Source: JAPOKJ01 sp043767985 (GTDB lineage: Bacteria > Pseudomonadota > Gammaproteobacteria > Burkholderiales > Burkholderiaceae_E). Taken from it: a stretch of DNA of 6,539 bases. The position numbers were made by a program, and so were the translations under genes. Where the stretch lies: contig JAYVKZ010000107.1 of assembly GCA_043767985.1 (NCBI GenBank), positions 1 through 6,539 on the forward strand, written 5' to 3'. The notes under the pieces were generated by a model. It saw only the letters and a list, made by a program, of their open reading frames with translations, did not search any database and had not been told where the DNA came from. Shown piece after piece: positions 1 through 6,129 of this stretch (positions are counted from its first letter, which is position 1; the number at the start of each line of letters is the position of its first letter).

Positions 1-1535
1 TCCTAGTGGTCTATACCCAGTACTTCACGCAAATGTTGCAAATGCGCTGGCGTCGCTGGATGACCGAAGTGTATTTAGAGCGTTGGATGAGTGGCTCGGC
101 TTTCTACCGCATGGGCCTGGTTGATCTGGGTTCAGACAACCCCGATCAGCGTATTGCGGAGGACATGAAAGAGTTCGTCAATAACGCGCTTAGTTTGTTT
201 TTTGGCTTACTCAATGCCGTCGTAAGCTTCGTGTCTTTTGTTGGTATTTTATGGGCCCTGAGCGGGCCGATCACGCTGGGCTCTGGCAGTAGTGCTTTCA
301 CTATTCCCGGTTATATGGTTTGGGTGGCGCTGGCCTACTCCATCATTGGCAGTCTGATCGCCCAATGGGTAGGCCGACCACTGATTAAACTTAATTTTGA
401 CCAAGAGCGTTACGAAGCGGATTTTCGCTATTCCCTAGTGCGTGCACGAGAAAACGCCGAGGGTATTGCGCTCTATCGTGGCGAGAAAGGCGAACTCGGC
501 AACTTTAAGAATCGCTTCGGTCACCTGATGACGAACTGGTGGGAAATTATGAAGCGTCAAAAGCGCTTTACCTGGTTCTCGTCTTTTTACGGGCAACTCG
601 CCTTAGTGTTTCCTATACTCGTGGCGTCGCCGCGCTATTTTGGTGGGGCGATCCAGCTGGGTGGCCTGATGCAAATTGCGAGCTCGTTTGGTCAGGTGCA
701 GTCGGCCTTATCCTGGTTTGTGGATGCTTATGGCCGCATTGCGAGCTGGCGAGCCTCGATTCAGCGCTTGCAGGGTTTTCAAAGAGCCATTGAACTGGCG
801 CAAGGTATGGGTGCGGGGTTAGATCGTGTCGCAGAAGGGCTGCTCGTTGGGGAGGGCTCCGCAACCGCTGGTAAAGTCAATCTCTATACTTTAAAGGTGC
901 ATCTTCCACAGTCGGAGCTTGATGCTTCAGGCAAGAATGCAGCCTTGGGGCGCCTGCTCATACAAGGCACTGGCGAGCAGATTGATCCCCGCTGCAATAC
1001 CTTGATTGAAGGCCCGTCCGGGAGTGGCAAAAGTATTTTGTTTAGAACCCTTGCTGGTATTTGGCCATTTGCAAGTGGGCAGCTTGAAATGCCGCCCTTT
1101 GAGAGGATTTTGTTTTTGCCTCAAAAACCTTATTTGCCGCTGGGTACTTTAAAGGAAGTCACCTGTTATCCCGGTGCGCTCCAAGACGATGCACTGGTGC
1201 GGCAGGCGCTTCTCAAGGTTGAGCTTCCAGAGCTCGCGGAAAGACTCGACGAGCAGGCGCTTTGGTCGCAGATGCTCTCGGGCGGCGAGCAGCAGCGCTT
1301 GGCACTTGCCCGGGCTTTGTTGATTCAACCGCAATGGCTGTTTCTAGACGAAGCGACGAGTGCTGTTGATGAAGCGATGGAAGCTAGGCTATACACCTTG
1401 CTCGCGCAAGAGCTGCCTCACACGACGCTGGTGTCCATTGCTCACCGACCTCAGCTCGCTAAGTTCCATAAGCAACGCTTGCACTTAACGCTGAATGAAA
1501 ATGGTCCGGTCAAGTTGTCCCTTGAGACTATTTAA
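1..1535 (+). CDS. ABC transporter, fused permease/ATPase of the YddA/SbmA (ABC_membrane_2) type, 5' truncated
   Basis: This is the C-terminal part of an inner-membrane transporter that joins a permease domain and a nucleotide-binding domain in one chain. The frame is open to the window edge, so the GTG at 6 is probably internal and the true start lies upstream; about 511 codons are visible, and E. coli YddA is about 560 residues. Numbered from that GTG, hydrophobic segments lie at about 61-86, 103-122 and 192-215. The stretch RENAEGIALYRGE (148-160) resembles the EAA-like loop of peroxisomal ABCD and YddA permeases. The ATPase part is complete: Walker A GPSGSGKS (336-343), Q-loop Q373, signature LSGGE (424-428), Walker B WLFLDE (444-449), D-loop SAVD and switch histidine H480. 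The link between the first beta strand and Walker A (about 300-330) looks several residues longer than usual. The substrate cannot be read from the sequence; family members move peptides, acyl-CoAs or cobalamin. An SDR gene follows after 12 bases, probably in the same operon. Confidence 0.9.
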   Translation, partial: LVVYTQYFTQMLQMRWRRWMTEVYLERWMSGSAFYRMGLVDLGSDNPDQRIAEDMKEFVNNALSLFFGLLNAVVSFVSFVGILWALSGPITLGSGSSAFTIPGYMVWVALAYSIIGSLIAQWVGRPLIKLNFDQERYEADFRYSLVRARENAEGIALYRGEKGELGNFKNRFGHLMTNWWEIMKRQKRFTWFSSFYGQLALVFPILVASPRYFGGAIQLGGLMQIASSFGQVQSALSWFVDAYGRIASWRASIQRLQGFQRAIELAQGMGAGLDRVAEGLLVGEGSATAGKVNLYTLKVHLPQSELDASGKNAALGRLLIQGTGEQIDPRCNTLIEGPSGSGKSILFRTLAGIWPFASGQLEMPPFERILFLPQKPYLPLGTLKEVTCYPGALQDDALVRQALLKVELPELAERLDEQALWSQMLSGGEQQRLALARALLIQPQWLFLDEATSAVDEAMEARLYTLLAQELPHTTLVSIAHRPQLAKFHKQRLHLTLNENGPVKLSLETI

Positions 1536-1547
1536 ATAGGAGAGTCT

Positions 1548-2306
1548 ATGAGTCGCCCGGTCATGTTAATCACTGGTGGGAGCCGCGGCATTGGCGCTGC
1601 AACCGCGTTACTCGCGGCTCAAGGCGGATACGATGTACTGATTAATTACGCTCAAGATCGAGGCGCTGCGCAGGAACTTCTCATCAGAGTGCAAGCCTTA
1701 GGAGCACGAGGTTTGGTCGTGCGGGCCAATGTCGCCATCGAATCTGAGGTGCTGAGCATGTTCGAGCAATTGGATCGGTATTTTGGTCGCTTGGATGTGC
1801 TTGTCAACAACGCGGGCATCGTGGGCACAAAAAGCCCCATCAAAGACATGACAGTGGCACGCTGGCAGAACATGTTCGGCATTAATATTTTAGGCTCGTT
1901 TACTTGCGCGCGGGAAGCCGTCAAGCGAATGGAGCGGATCGTAACGCAAGAGACCGCACTGAACCGTTCAATCGTGAACGTGTCCTCCGCTGCGGCCCGC
2001 CTGGGGTCCCCAAATGAGTACGTGGACTATGCCGCCTCCAAAGGCGCCATGGATACGATGACCATTGGCCTCGCCAAAGAGCTTGCAGCCCAAGGCATTC
2101 GGGTCAATGCGGTTCGCCCTGGATTAATTGATACGGAGATCCATGCCAGTGGCGGTCAGCCGAACCGCATCGAACAGTTCAAAACGATGATTCCCATGCA
2201 GCGCGGCGGTAGCGCCGAAGAAGTGGCTCGTGCGATTCTTTGGCTCGCCTCCTCCGAGGCCAGCTATGTCACTGGCGCCTTGATGGATGTGGCAGGCGGC
2301 CGATAA
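1548..2306 (+). CDS. SDR family NAD(P)-dependent oxidoreductase, YgfF-like
   Basis: A classical short-chain dehydrogenase/reductase of 252 residues, the usual length, predicted to be a soluble oxidoreductase acting on a hydroxyl or carbonyl group. The Rossmann nucleotide-binding motif TGGSRGIG is at 9-16 and the structural motif NNAG at 87-90. The catalytic set is N113, S147, Y161 and K165 (YAASK), with RPGLIDTEIH (190-199) after it. The segment SAAARLGSPNEYVDYAASKGA recalls E. coli YgfF and related proteins often labelled glucose 1-dehydrogenase. The serine-to-tyrosine spacing is 14 rather than the 13 of FabG. An arginine in the glycine motif (R13) and no acidic residue after the second strand (LINY) suggest NADP(H), which is inference. 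The start is supported by AGGAG at 1538-1542, five bases before the ATG. It follows the ABC transporter gene by 12 bases and is likely co-transcribed. The substrate is unknown. Confidence 0.92.
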   Translation: MSRPVMLITGGSRGIGAATALLAAQGGYDVLINYAQDRGAAQELLIRVQALGARGLVVRANVAIESEVLSMFEQLDRYFGRLDVLVNNAGIVGTKSPIKDMTVARWQNMFGINILGSFTCAREAVKRMERIVTQETALNRSIVNVSSAAARLGSPNEYVDYAASKGAMDTMTIGLAKELAAQGIRVNAVRPGLIDTEIHASGGQPNRIEQFKTMIPMQRGGSAEEVARAILWLASSEASYVTGALMDVAGGR

Positions 2307-2320
2307 GGCTTAGGCCGCCT
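2294..2320. terminator. GC-rich hairpin between convergent genes, possible bidirectional terminator
   Basis: An 8-base perfect inverted repeat, AGGCGGCC (2294-2301) and GGCCGCCT (2313-2320), surrounds an 11-base loop. The loop contains the stop codons of both the SDR gene (2304-2306, + strand) and the hydrolase gene (2310-2312, - strand). The position between two convergent genes and the 7 G:C pairs in the stem suit a transcription end. No T-run follows on either strand, so it is not a typical intrinsic terminator. It could equally be a transcript-stabilising stem, or chance in GC-rich coding sequence. Confidence 0.4.
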
Positions 2321-3356
2321 TACGACTCTTGCTATAGGGATGGCGCTTCGCAAGGGTGCTTTCCCTGGTGCCATCATCGTCCTGCACGCTGGGGCTGGCA
2401 AAACGTAAGATCTCCTCAATCACCTGCGGCGCGACAATGCCGCCAAAGTGGCCAATACCTGAGGTGTCATGAAGCTTCATGTCAGGCGAGTGGCGTTGCA
2501 GGCGCTGAGTATAGCGGTGGGGTACGAACTTGTCGTCCGGGTCGTGAAAGGCAATCATGGGCAGGGTGAGCTTCGGGCCCACGATCTCGGGCACCACATG
2601 GCGATACTCCATGCGAAAACTAGCCTCAATATTGGTCAACATACCCTTGCGAACTTTCTCTGGGATGAGCCAGCGCTTGGCAAAGTCATAGGTGTAACTC
2701 ACCGCATCGGAATGTGGAGAAATCATCGCGAGCTTGGACACCGCAATTTGATCACGTGATACGCCCGCCATGGCCGCTGTGGCGCCCAGGCAATGTCCGA
2801 CAATGAGATCAACCTTGCCAACTTTCTCAACGACCGTTTTGAGCGTGCGCGAAAACTCAGGTAAGGCGGCGTGGTGGCCCGAGCTGGAGCCGTGGGATCG
2901 TTGGTCAAAGCTGACCACCTGCCAGCCTGCGCGGATGAAGGAGCGAATCAAAGGGTAGGAGGCCAAGCCGTAGCTTTCCCAGCCATGAGCGATCACCACG
3001 ACCGGCGCTCTTGAACCTTTGGAGCGCATCCAAAGATAACAACGAATGCGCTCACCGTCTATCTCAAGGTTCCCCATCTTGCAGGTCTCTTGTAGCTTAG
3101 CGATCTCGCTCACCGAAGGTAAGGTCGTACTGAGATCAGGGCCCGCAAAATCGCAGGCATCTCTGTAAATATCCTCGGGAAGGAGTTCGCCGCGCCGACC
3201 CTTCGGGGTGCAATACAGGTGGGTGGCAAAAGAAATCGCCAGCTCCTTATTTCGCATCACGAGGAGGCCCATTTCGAAGGCGAAGTTAAGCCGTTCCTTG
3301 AGATTTGGAATCTCAAAGGGAAGATGTTTTGTTTCTGGGAGGATTACTGCTGTCAT
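2310..3356 (-). CDS. Alpha/beta hydrolase with cysteine in the nucleophile elbow
   Basis: A 348-residue protein whose region from about 100 to 322 has the alpha/beta-hydrolase fold pattern. The oxyanion-hole HGW is at 124-126, the segment FDQRSHGSSSG at 150-160, and the nucleophile elbow at 187-191. The elbow reads GHCLG, so C189 replaces the usual serine. The acid is probably D275 in HDPDDKFVP and the base H303 in GIGHFGG. An N-terminal extension of about 100 residues without a recognised domain precedes the fold, and the last 25 residues are polar and basic. No signal peptide is seen, so it is probably cytoplasmic. The substrate is unknown; esterase, thioesterase or lactonase activity are all possible. 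The ribosome-binding site before the ATG is weak, and residues 30 and 34 are alternative methionines, but the full-length start is kept because it preserves an uninterrupted, normal-looking N-terminus. It is convergent with the SDR gene (3-base gap) and lies 99 bases downstream of yajQ. Confidence 0.88.
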   Translation of the reverse strand: MTAVILPETKHLPFEIPNLKERLNFAFEMGLLVMRNKELAISFATHLYCTPKGRRGELLPEDIYRDACDFAGPDLSTTLPSVSEIAKLQETCKMGNLEIDGERIRCYLWMRSKGSRAPVVVIAHGWESYGLASYPLIRSFIRAGWQVVSFDQRSHGSSSGHHAALPEFSRTLKTVVEKVGKVDLIVGHCLGATAAMAGVSRDQIAVSKLAMISPHSDAVSYTYDFAKRWLIPEKVRKGMLTNIEASFRMEYRHVVPEIVGPKLTLPMIAFHDPDDKFVPHRYTQRLQRHSPDMKLHDTSGIGHFGGIVAPQVIEEILRFASPSVQDDDGTRESTLAKRHPYSKSRKAA

Positions 3357-3398
3357 CGTTCTGCTTTATCTCACAAGAATGACCGACAGACGGTGATT

Positions 3399-3419
3399 TT
3401 TGTCCTCTCGGAGGACAAA
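3399..3419. promoter_or_regulatory. Perfect 9+9 inverted repeat upstream of the hydrolase gene
   Basis: The arms TTTGTCCTC (3399-3407) and GAGGACAAA (3411-3419) are exact reverse complements separated by three bases (TCG). The repeat lies 42 to 62 bases upstream of the hydrolase ATG in the gap after yajQ. It may be an operator for a dimeric regulator, or a stem-loop at the end of the yajQ transcript. No T-run follows the stem on either strand, which argues against a simple intrinsic terminator. It matches no operator I can name with confidence. Confidence 0.45.
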
Positions 3420-3436
3420 GGCCGCCAACTTTGCCG

Positions 3437-3449
3437 TTTAGACGCTAAA
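3437..3449. repeat. Short inverted repeat just after the yajQ stop codon
   Basis: TTTAG (3437-3441) and CTAAA (3445-3449) form a 5+5 inverted repeat with a three-base spacer. It lies six bases past the yajQ stop codon and 17 bases from the larger inverted repeat. It has only five pairs, mostly A:T, and is weak alone; its interest is that it shares the three-base spacing of its neighbour. Confidence 0.25.
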
Positions 3450-3455
3450 GAGTTC

Positions 3456-3941
3456 TCAATCTCTGAAGTTTGTATAGGTCAGGGGCAGGTCGGTGACATC
3501 CTTCTTGACGAGGGCAATGACCTCCTGAAGATCGTCCCGTTTGGTTCCGGAAATTCTCACGACCTCGCCTTGAATACTGGCTTGGCACTTGATTTTGCTG
3601 TCCTTCACTAACTTTACAATTTTTTTAGCCGCTTCGCTTGACACACCATGCCTGATCTCGACGACTTGCTTCATTTTGTCCCCGCCCATTTTCTGTGGGT
3701 CGCCGTAGTCTAGAAAGCGCGCATCCACGCCACGCTTGGCGAACTTGGCCAGCATAATGTCGCGAATCTGGCTTAACTTGAAGTCGTCATCTGCGAAAAT
3801 GGTTAGCTCTTTTTCCTTCAACTCAACGCGAGCATCCGAGCCTTTAAAATCGAACCTCGTGGTGACTTCCTTATTGATCTGGTCTGCTGCGTTCTTGACC
3901 TCGACCATATTGGCTTCGCAAGCGATATCAAAGGTGGGCAT
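3456..3941 (-). CDS. yajQ: YajQ family cyclic-di-GMP-binding protein
   Basis: A 161-residue protein, close to the roughly 160-residue family length, that belongs to the YajQ (UPF0234) nucleotide-binding family. Family members such as the Xanthomonas homologue bind cyclic di-GMP and influence transcription through a partner regulator. The recognisable parts are the N-terminus MPTFDIACEAN, the RFDFKGSD segment (29-36), and the conserved C-terminal half with KIVKLVKDSKIKCQASIQG (107-125), SGTKRDDLQ (131-139) and the terminal NFRD. No signal peptide or membrane segment is present, so it is cytosolic. The first residues match the family's usual MPSFD beginning, which fixes the start. The gene is monocistronic-looking: it has a good TATAAT box upstream, an 87-base gap to the hydratase gene before it and a 99-base gap after it. 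The DNA- or protein-binding partner is not visible here. Confidence 0.95.
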   Translation of the reverse strand: MPTFDIACEANMVEVKNAADQINKEVTTRFDFKGSDARVELKEKELTIFADDDFKLSQIRDIMLAKFAKRGVDARFLDYGDPQKMGGDKMKQVVEIRHGVSSEAAKKIVKLVKDSKIKCQASIQGEVVRISGTKRDDLQEVIALVKKDVTDLPLTYTNFRD

Positions 3942-3992
3942 GGCATTTTTCTTTCTGGAAACGGTGGTCAGTGGACAGACTGGCGAGCTTCA

Positions 3993-3998
3993 ATTATA
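3993..3998 (-). promoter_or_regulatory. Putative -10 box for yajQ
   Basis: Read on the - strand, a perfect TATAAT lies 51 bases before the yajQ ATG inside an AT-rich stretch, in the gap after the hydratase gene. It would give a leader of roughly 45 bases. The -35 region at 16-18 bases spacing (around CCAACTT) is a poor match to TTGACA, so the promoter may be weak or activator-dependent. The Shine-Dalgarno match of yajQ (AGAAAG) is also modest. Confidence 0.5.
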
Positions 3999-4028
3999 TA
4001 AGGCTTGATCGAATAAGTTGGGTGGGGT

Positions 4029-4829
4029 TTAGCCGAAATAGCAGGAAATAGAGCCGTACGGGCCGTAATCGACCTGGAAAGTATCTCCTTTGCGGGCCGC
4101 AACCGGGCTGGTAAACGAGCCTGCCAACACAATTTCTCCGGCCTTGAGGGTTTCGCCGTGGTCGTGGAGCTTGTTGGCCAGCCAGGCGACACCGTAGGCG
4201 GGGTGGTTCAACACGGCGGCGGCCACGCCGGATTCCTCAATCACGCCGTTGCGATACAAGAGGGCTGATACCCAGCGCATGTCCACGGCGTCGGGCTTGA
4301 AGGGTCTCCCACCTAAGATAATGCCCGCATTCGCAGCATTGTCAGAAATGGTGTCAAACACTTTGCGAGTGACCTTGCTGACCGGATCGATCTGATGGAT
4401 CCGGGCATCGATCAGCTCAAGGGCTGGCGTCACGTAGTCGGTTGCGTTCAGTACGTCAAAAATTGTACAGGTGGGGCCGCTCAGGTCCTTCTTGAGAATG
4501 AAGGCGAGTTCAACTTCGATGCGAGGCACAATAAATTTGTCGGTCGCGATCGTGCAGCCTTCTTTGAACAACATATCGTTGAGCAAAGCGCCAAAGTCCG
4601 GCTCGGTGATGTTTGAGGCGCGTTGCATGGCTCGCGATGTCAGACCAATTTTGTGGCCGATCATGCTGCGACCCTCTTTTAGTTTGGTCGAAATCCAGGC
4701 ACGCTGCACGGCGTAAGCGTCGCCAATGGTCATCTCGGAATGTTCAAGACTAAATTGTCGAACTTGGGTTTGAGTCTTCTCAGCTTGATTCAGTTGAGCG
4801 GCCAAGGCCTTAATGGTTTTGCTTTGCAT
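4029..4829 (-). CDS. hpaH: 2-oxo-hept-4-ene-1,7-dioate hydratase (HpaH/HpcG type)
   Basis: A 266-residue enzyme, the same length as E. coli HpaH (267), and recognisably similar to it over the whole chain. The family adds water to 2-oxo-hept-4-ene-1,7-dioate in the homoprotocatechuate meta-cleavage pathway, just before the aldolase step, and is a cytosolic metal-dependent enzyme of the fumarylacetoacetase superfamily. Signature segments are GHKIGLTS (58-65) with K60, EPDFGALL (76-83), PRIEVELAF (102-110), ALELIDARIHQIDP (136-149), KVFDTISDNAANAGIILGG (156-174) and GSFTSPVAARKGDTF (237-251). The expected metal ligands are E105, E107 and E138. An AGGTAGG sequence (4837-4843) overlaps the stop of the preceding aminotransferase gene and sits seven bases before the ATG. 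The 8-base gap between the genes implies one transcript and probably linked translation. The related 2-oxopent-4-enoate hydratases are the main alternative, but the similarity to HpaH is stronger. Confidence 0.92.
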   Translation of the reverse strand: MQSKTIKALAAQLNQAEKTQTQVRQFSLEHSEMTIGDAYAVQRAWISTKLKEGRSMIGHKIGLTSRAMQRASNITEPDFGALLNDMLFKEGCTIATDKFIVPRIEVELAFILKKDLSGPTCTIFDVLNATDYVTPALELIDARIHQIDPVSKVTRKVFDTISDNAANAGIILGGRPFKPDAVDMRWVSALLYRNGVIEESGVAAAVLNHPAYGVAWLANKLHDHGETLKAGEIVLAGSFTSPVAARKGDTFQVDYGPYGSISCYFG

Positions 4830-4837
4830 GAGGGAGC

Positions 4838-6046
4838 CTACCTGCTGCTTTTCTTTACGAATTCAGCGATGCGCGCCACCCCCTGAATAATGTTCTCGTT
4901 TTGAGTGGCGTAGCTAAAGCGAATATGTTGCCCCTCGTCGGGTACGCGATGCCCGAAGTGAATGTCGGCGAGCACGGCAACACCCGCCTCATGCAACAGG
5001 CGCTTGCGAAAGTCTTCCGAGTCTTTGCAGCCGGTCATGGCACAAGCCTCGGTGACATTGGGCCAGGCATAAAAGGCGCCGCCTGAAGGTTGGCATTGAA
5101 TGCCGGGTACTTCGTTTAAGAGCTTGACGATCAAATCGCGCCGCTCTAGAAATTTTCCGCGCATCATTTCAGCATCCTCTTGCGAGCCATTGATGGCCGC
5201 GACTGCCGCCCATTGCGAAATATGAGAGGCGCAAGAATCTGTATTGGTGACCCATTTCGTGAACATCGGGGCCAATGCTTTATTGGCGGTCAGACCAATA
5301 CGCCAGCCCGTCATGGCCCAGGTTTTCGAGCAACCATCGGAAATGATCGTGCGCTCTTGCATGCCCGGCAAAGCAGCGATGGATTCGAACTTGCCCTCAA
5401 ACATCAGGCGAGAATAAATTTCATCGGCATAGACCCAAACGTGCGGATGCTTGCGTAGAATCGCCGCAATGGCCCCTAGGTCTTTCCTCGCCAAAATGCC
5501 GCCGGTGGGATTTTGCGGGGAATTTAAAATCAGCAATTTAGTTTTTGCGGTGATCTTTGCTTCCAGTTCGCTGGGATCGAAGGCAAAGTTGCGGGACTCA
5601 CGCAAATAAAGTGGCACCGGTACAGCGCCATTGGCGAGAATTTGTGATTCGTAGATGGGAAAGCCTGGCACCGGGTAAATGACTTCGTCGCCTGTGCCGT
5701 AATCGGTCGTCGAGAGAATTGCATAGGCAATGAACGGTTTGGCACCTGCACCCACCACGATGTCATCAGCATCAATCTTGATGCCGCGCATCTCGCCCAT
5801 GTAACGGGCAGCGGCTTCTCTAAGTTCCAAGATGCCTGCGCTCGGTGTGTAACCATGCTTGCCGCCCTTGATCGCATCAATTCCCGCCTGTTGCACGTGT
5901 ATCGGGGCTGGAAAGTCGGGTTGGCCAATGCAAAAGGAAATGATGTCCTTGCCCTGGCGGATCAGTTCGTTGACTTCGGCAAGCACCACGAAGGCGTTTT
6001 CGGTACCAAGGCTATTGGCGCGTTTGGATAGGGCAGGTGCGGACAT
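4838..6046 (-). CDS. Pyridoxal-phosphate-dependent aminotransferase, class I/II
   Basis: A complete 402-residue fold-type I aminotransferase that exchanges an amino group between an amino acid and a 2-oxo acid. Visible motifs are GQPDF (41-45), the PLP-phosphate region VGAGAK (98-103), NSPQNPTGG (175-183) with N179, YADEIYS (206-212) with D208 and Y211, and SKTWAMTGWRIG (240-251). K241 is the lysine that binds PLP and R249 contacts its phosphate. R376 in IRFSYA is the expected substrate-carboxylate arginine. It is cytosolic, with no signal peptide. The amino acid donor cannot be told from the sequence; aspartate, alanine or aromatic substrates are all possible. It is the first gene of a two-gene operon with the hydratase, which hints at an aromatic or dicarboxylic 2-oxo acid. 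The ATG at 6046 has no good Shine-Dalgarno sequence; the bases before it on this strand are T- and C-rich. Confidence 0.93.
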   Translation of the reverse strand: MSAPALSKRANSLGTENAFVVLAEVNELIRQGKDIISFCIGQPDFPAPIHVQQAGIDAIKGGKHGYTPSAGILELREAAARYMGEMRGIKIDADDIVVGAGAKPFIAYAILSTTDYGTGDEVIYPVPGFPIYESQILANGAVPVPLYLRESRNFAFDPSELEAKITAKTKLLILNSPQNPTGGILARKDLGAIAAILRKHPHVWVYADEIYSRLMFEGKFESIAALPGMQERTIISDGCSKTWAMTGWRIGLTANKALAPMFTKWVTNTDSCASHISQWAAVAAINGSQEDAEMMRGKFLERRDLIVKLLNEVPGIQCQPSGGAFYAWPNVTEACAMTGCKDSEDFRKRLLHEAGVAVLADIHFGHRVPDEGQHIRFSYATQNENIIQGVARIAEFVKKSSR

Positions 6047-6060
6047 GGGCTAATCTGTAA

Positions 6061-6081
6061 AAAAAGGGCTAAAAAGGGGCT
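6061..6081. repeat. Tandem near-repeat in the divergent intergenic region
   Basis: AAAAAGGGCT (6061-6070) is followed directly by AAAAAGGGGCT (6071-6081), two copies differing by one extra G. They lie between the aminotransferase start and the MFS gene. On the + strand the second copy resembles a Shine-Dalgarno sequence but is only two bases from the ATG at 6082. On the - strand the same bases are T-tracts in the aminotransferase leader. The rest of the roughly 83-base gap (6047-6129) shows no convincing promoter. Confidence 0.5.
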
Positions 6082-6129
6082 ATGTGTCTGGGCTCCGAGT
6101 TTATCAGTGACTCCCAGTTAGAATCGGGG

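Noticed and set aside
6..8. GTG at position 6 as the true start of the ABC transporter
   Set aside because: The frame is open upstream to the window edge, and the N-terminal membrane segments expected for this family are missing.
2240..2569. A + strand open frame overlapping the SDR 3' end and the hydrolase gene
   Set aside because: It covers the ends of two well-supported genes in another frame, and its translation is low-complexity, cysteine- and arginine-rich, with no recognisable domain.
3219..3611. A + strand open frame of 130 codons spanning the hydrolase start, the intergenic gap and the yajQ 3' end
   Set aside because: It is antisense to two real genes, matches no family I know, and runs through the inverted repeats without a ribosome-binding site.
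5530..5928. A - strand open frame of 132 codons inside the aminotransferase gene
   Set aside because: It lies wholly within a clear aminotransferase frame on the same strand, in another phase, and has no domain features.
6059..6080. T-tracts on the - strand considered as an intrinsic terminator
   Set aside because: No GC-rich hairpin precedes the T-runs on that strand, and they lie just before the aminotransferase start, where termination would silence the gene.
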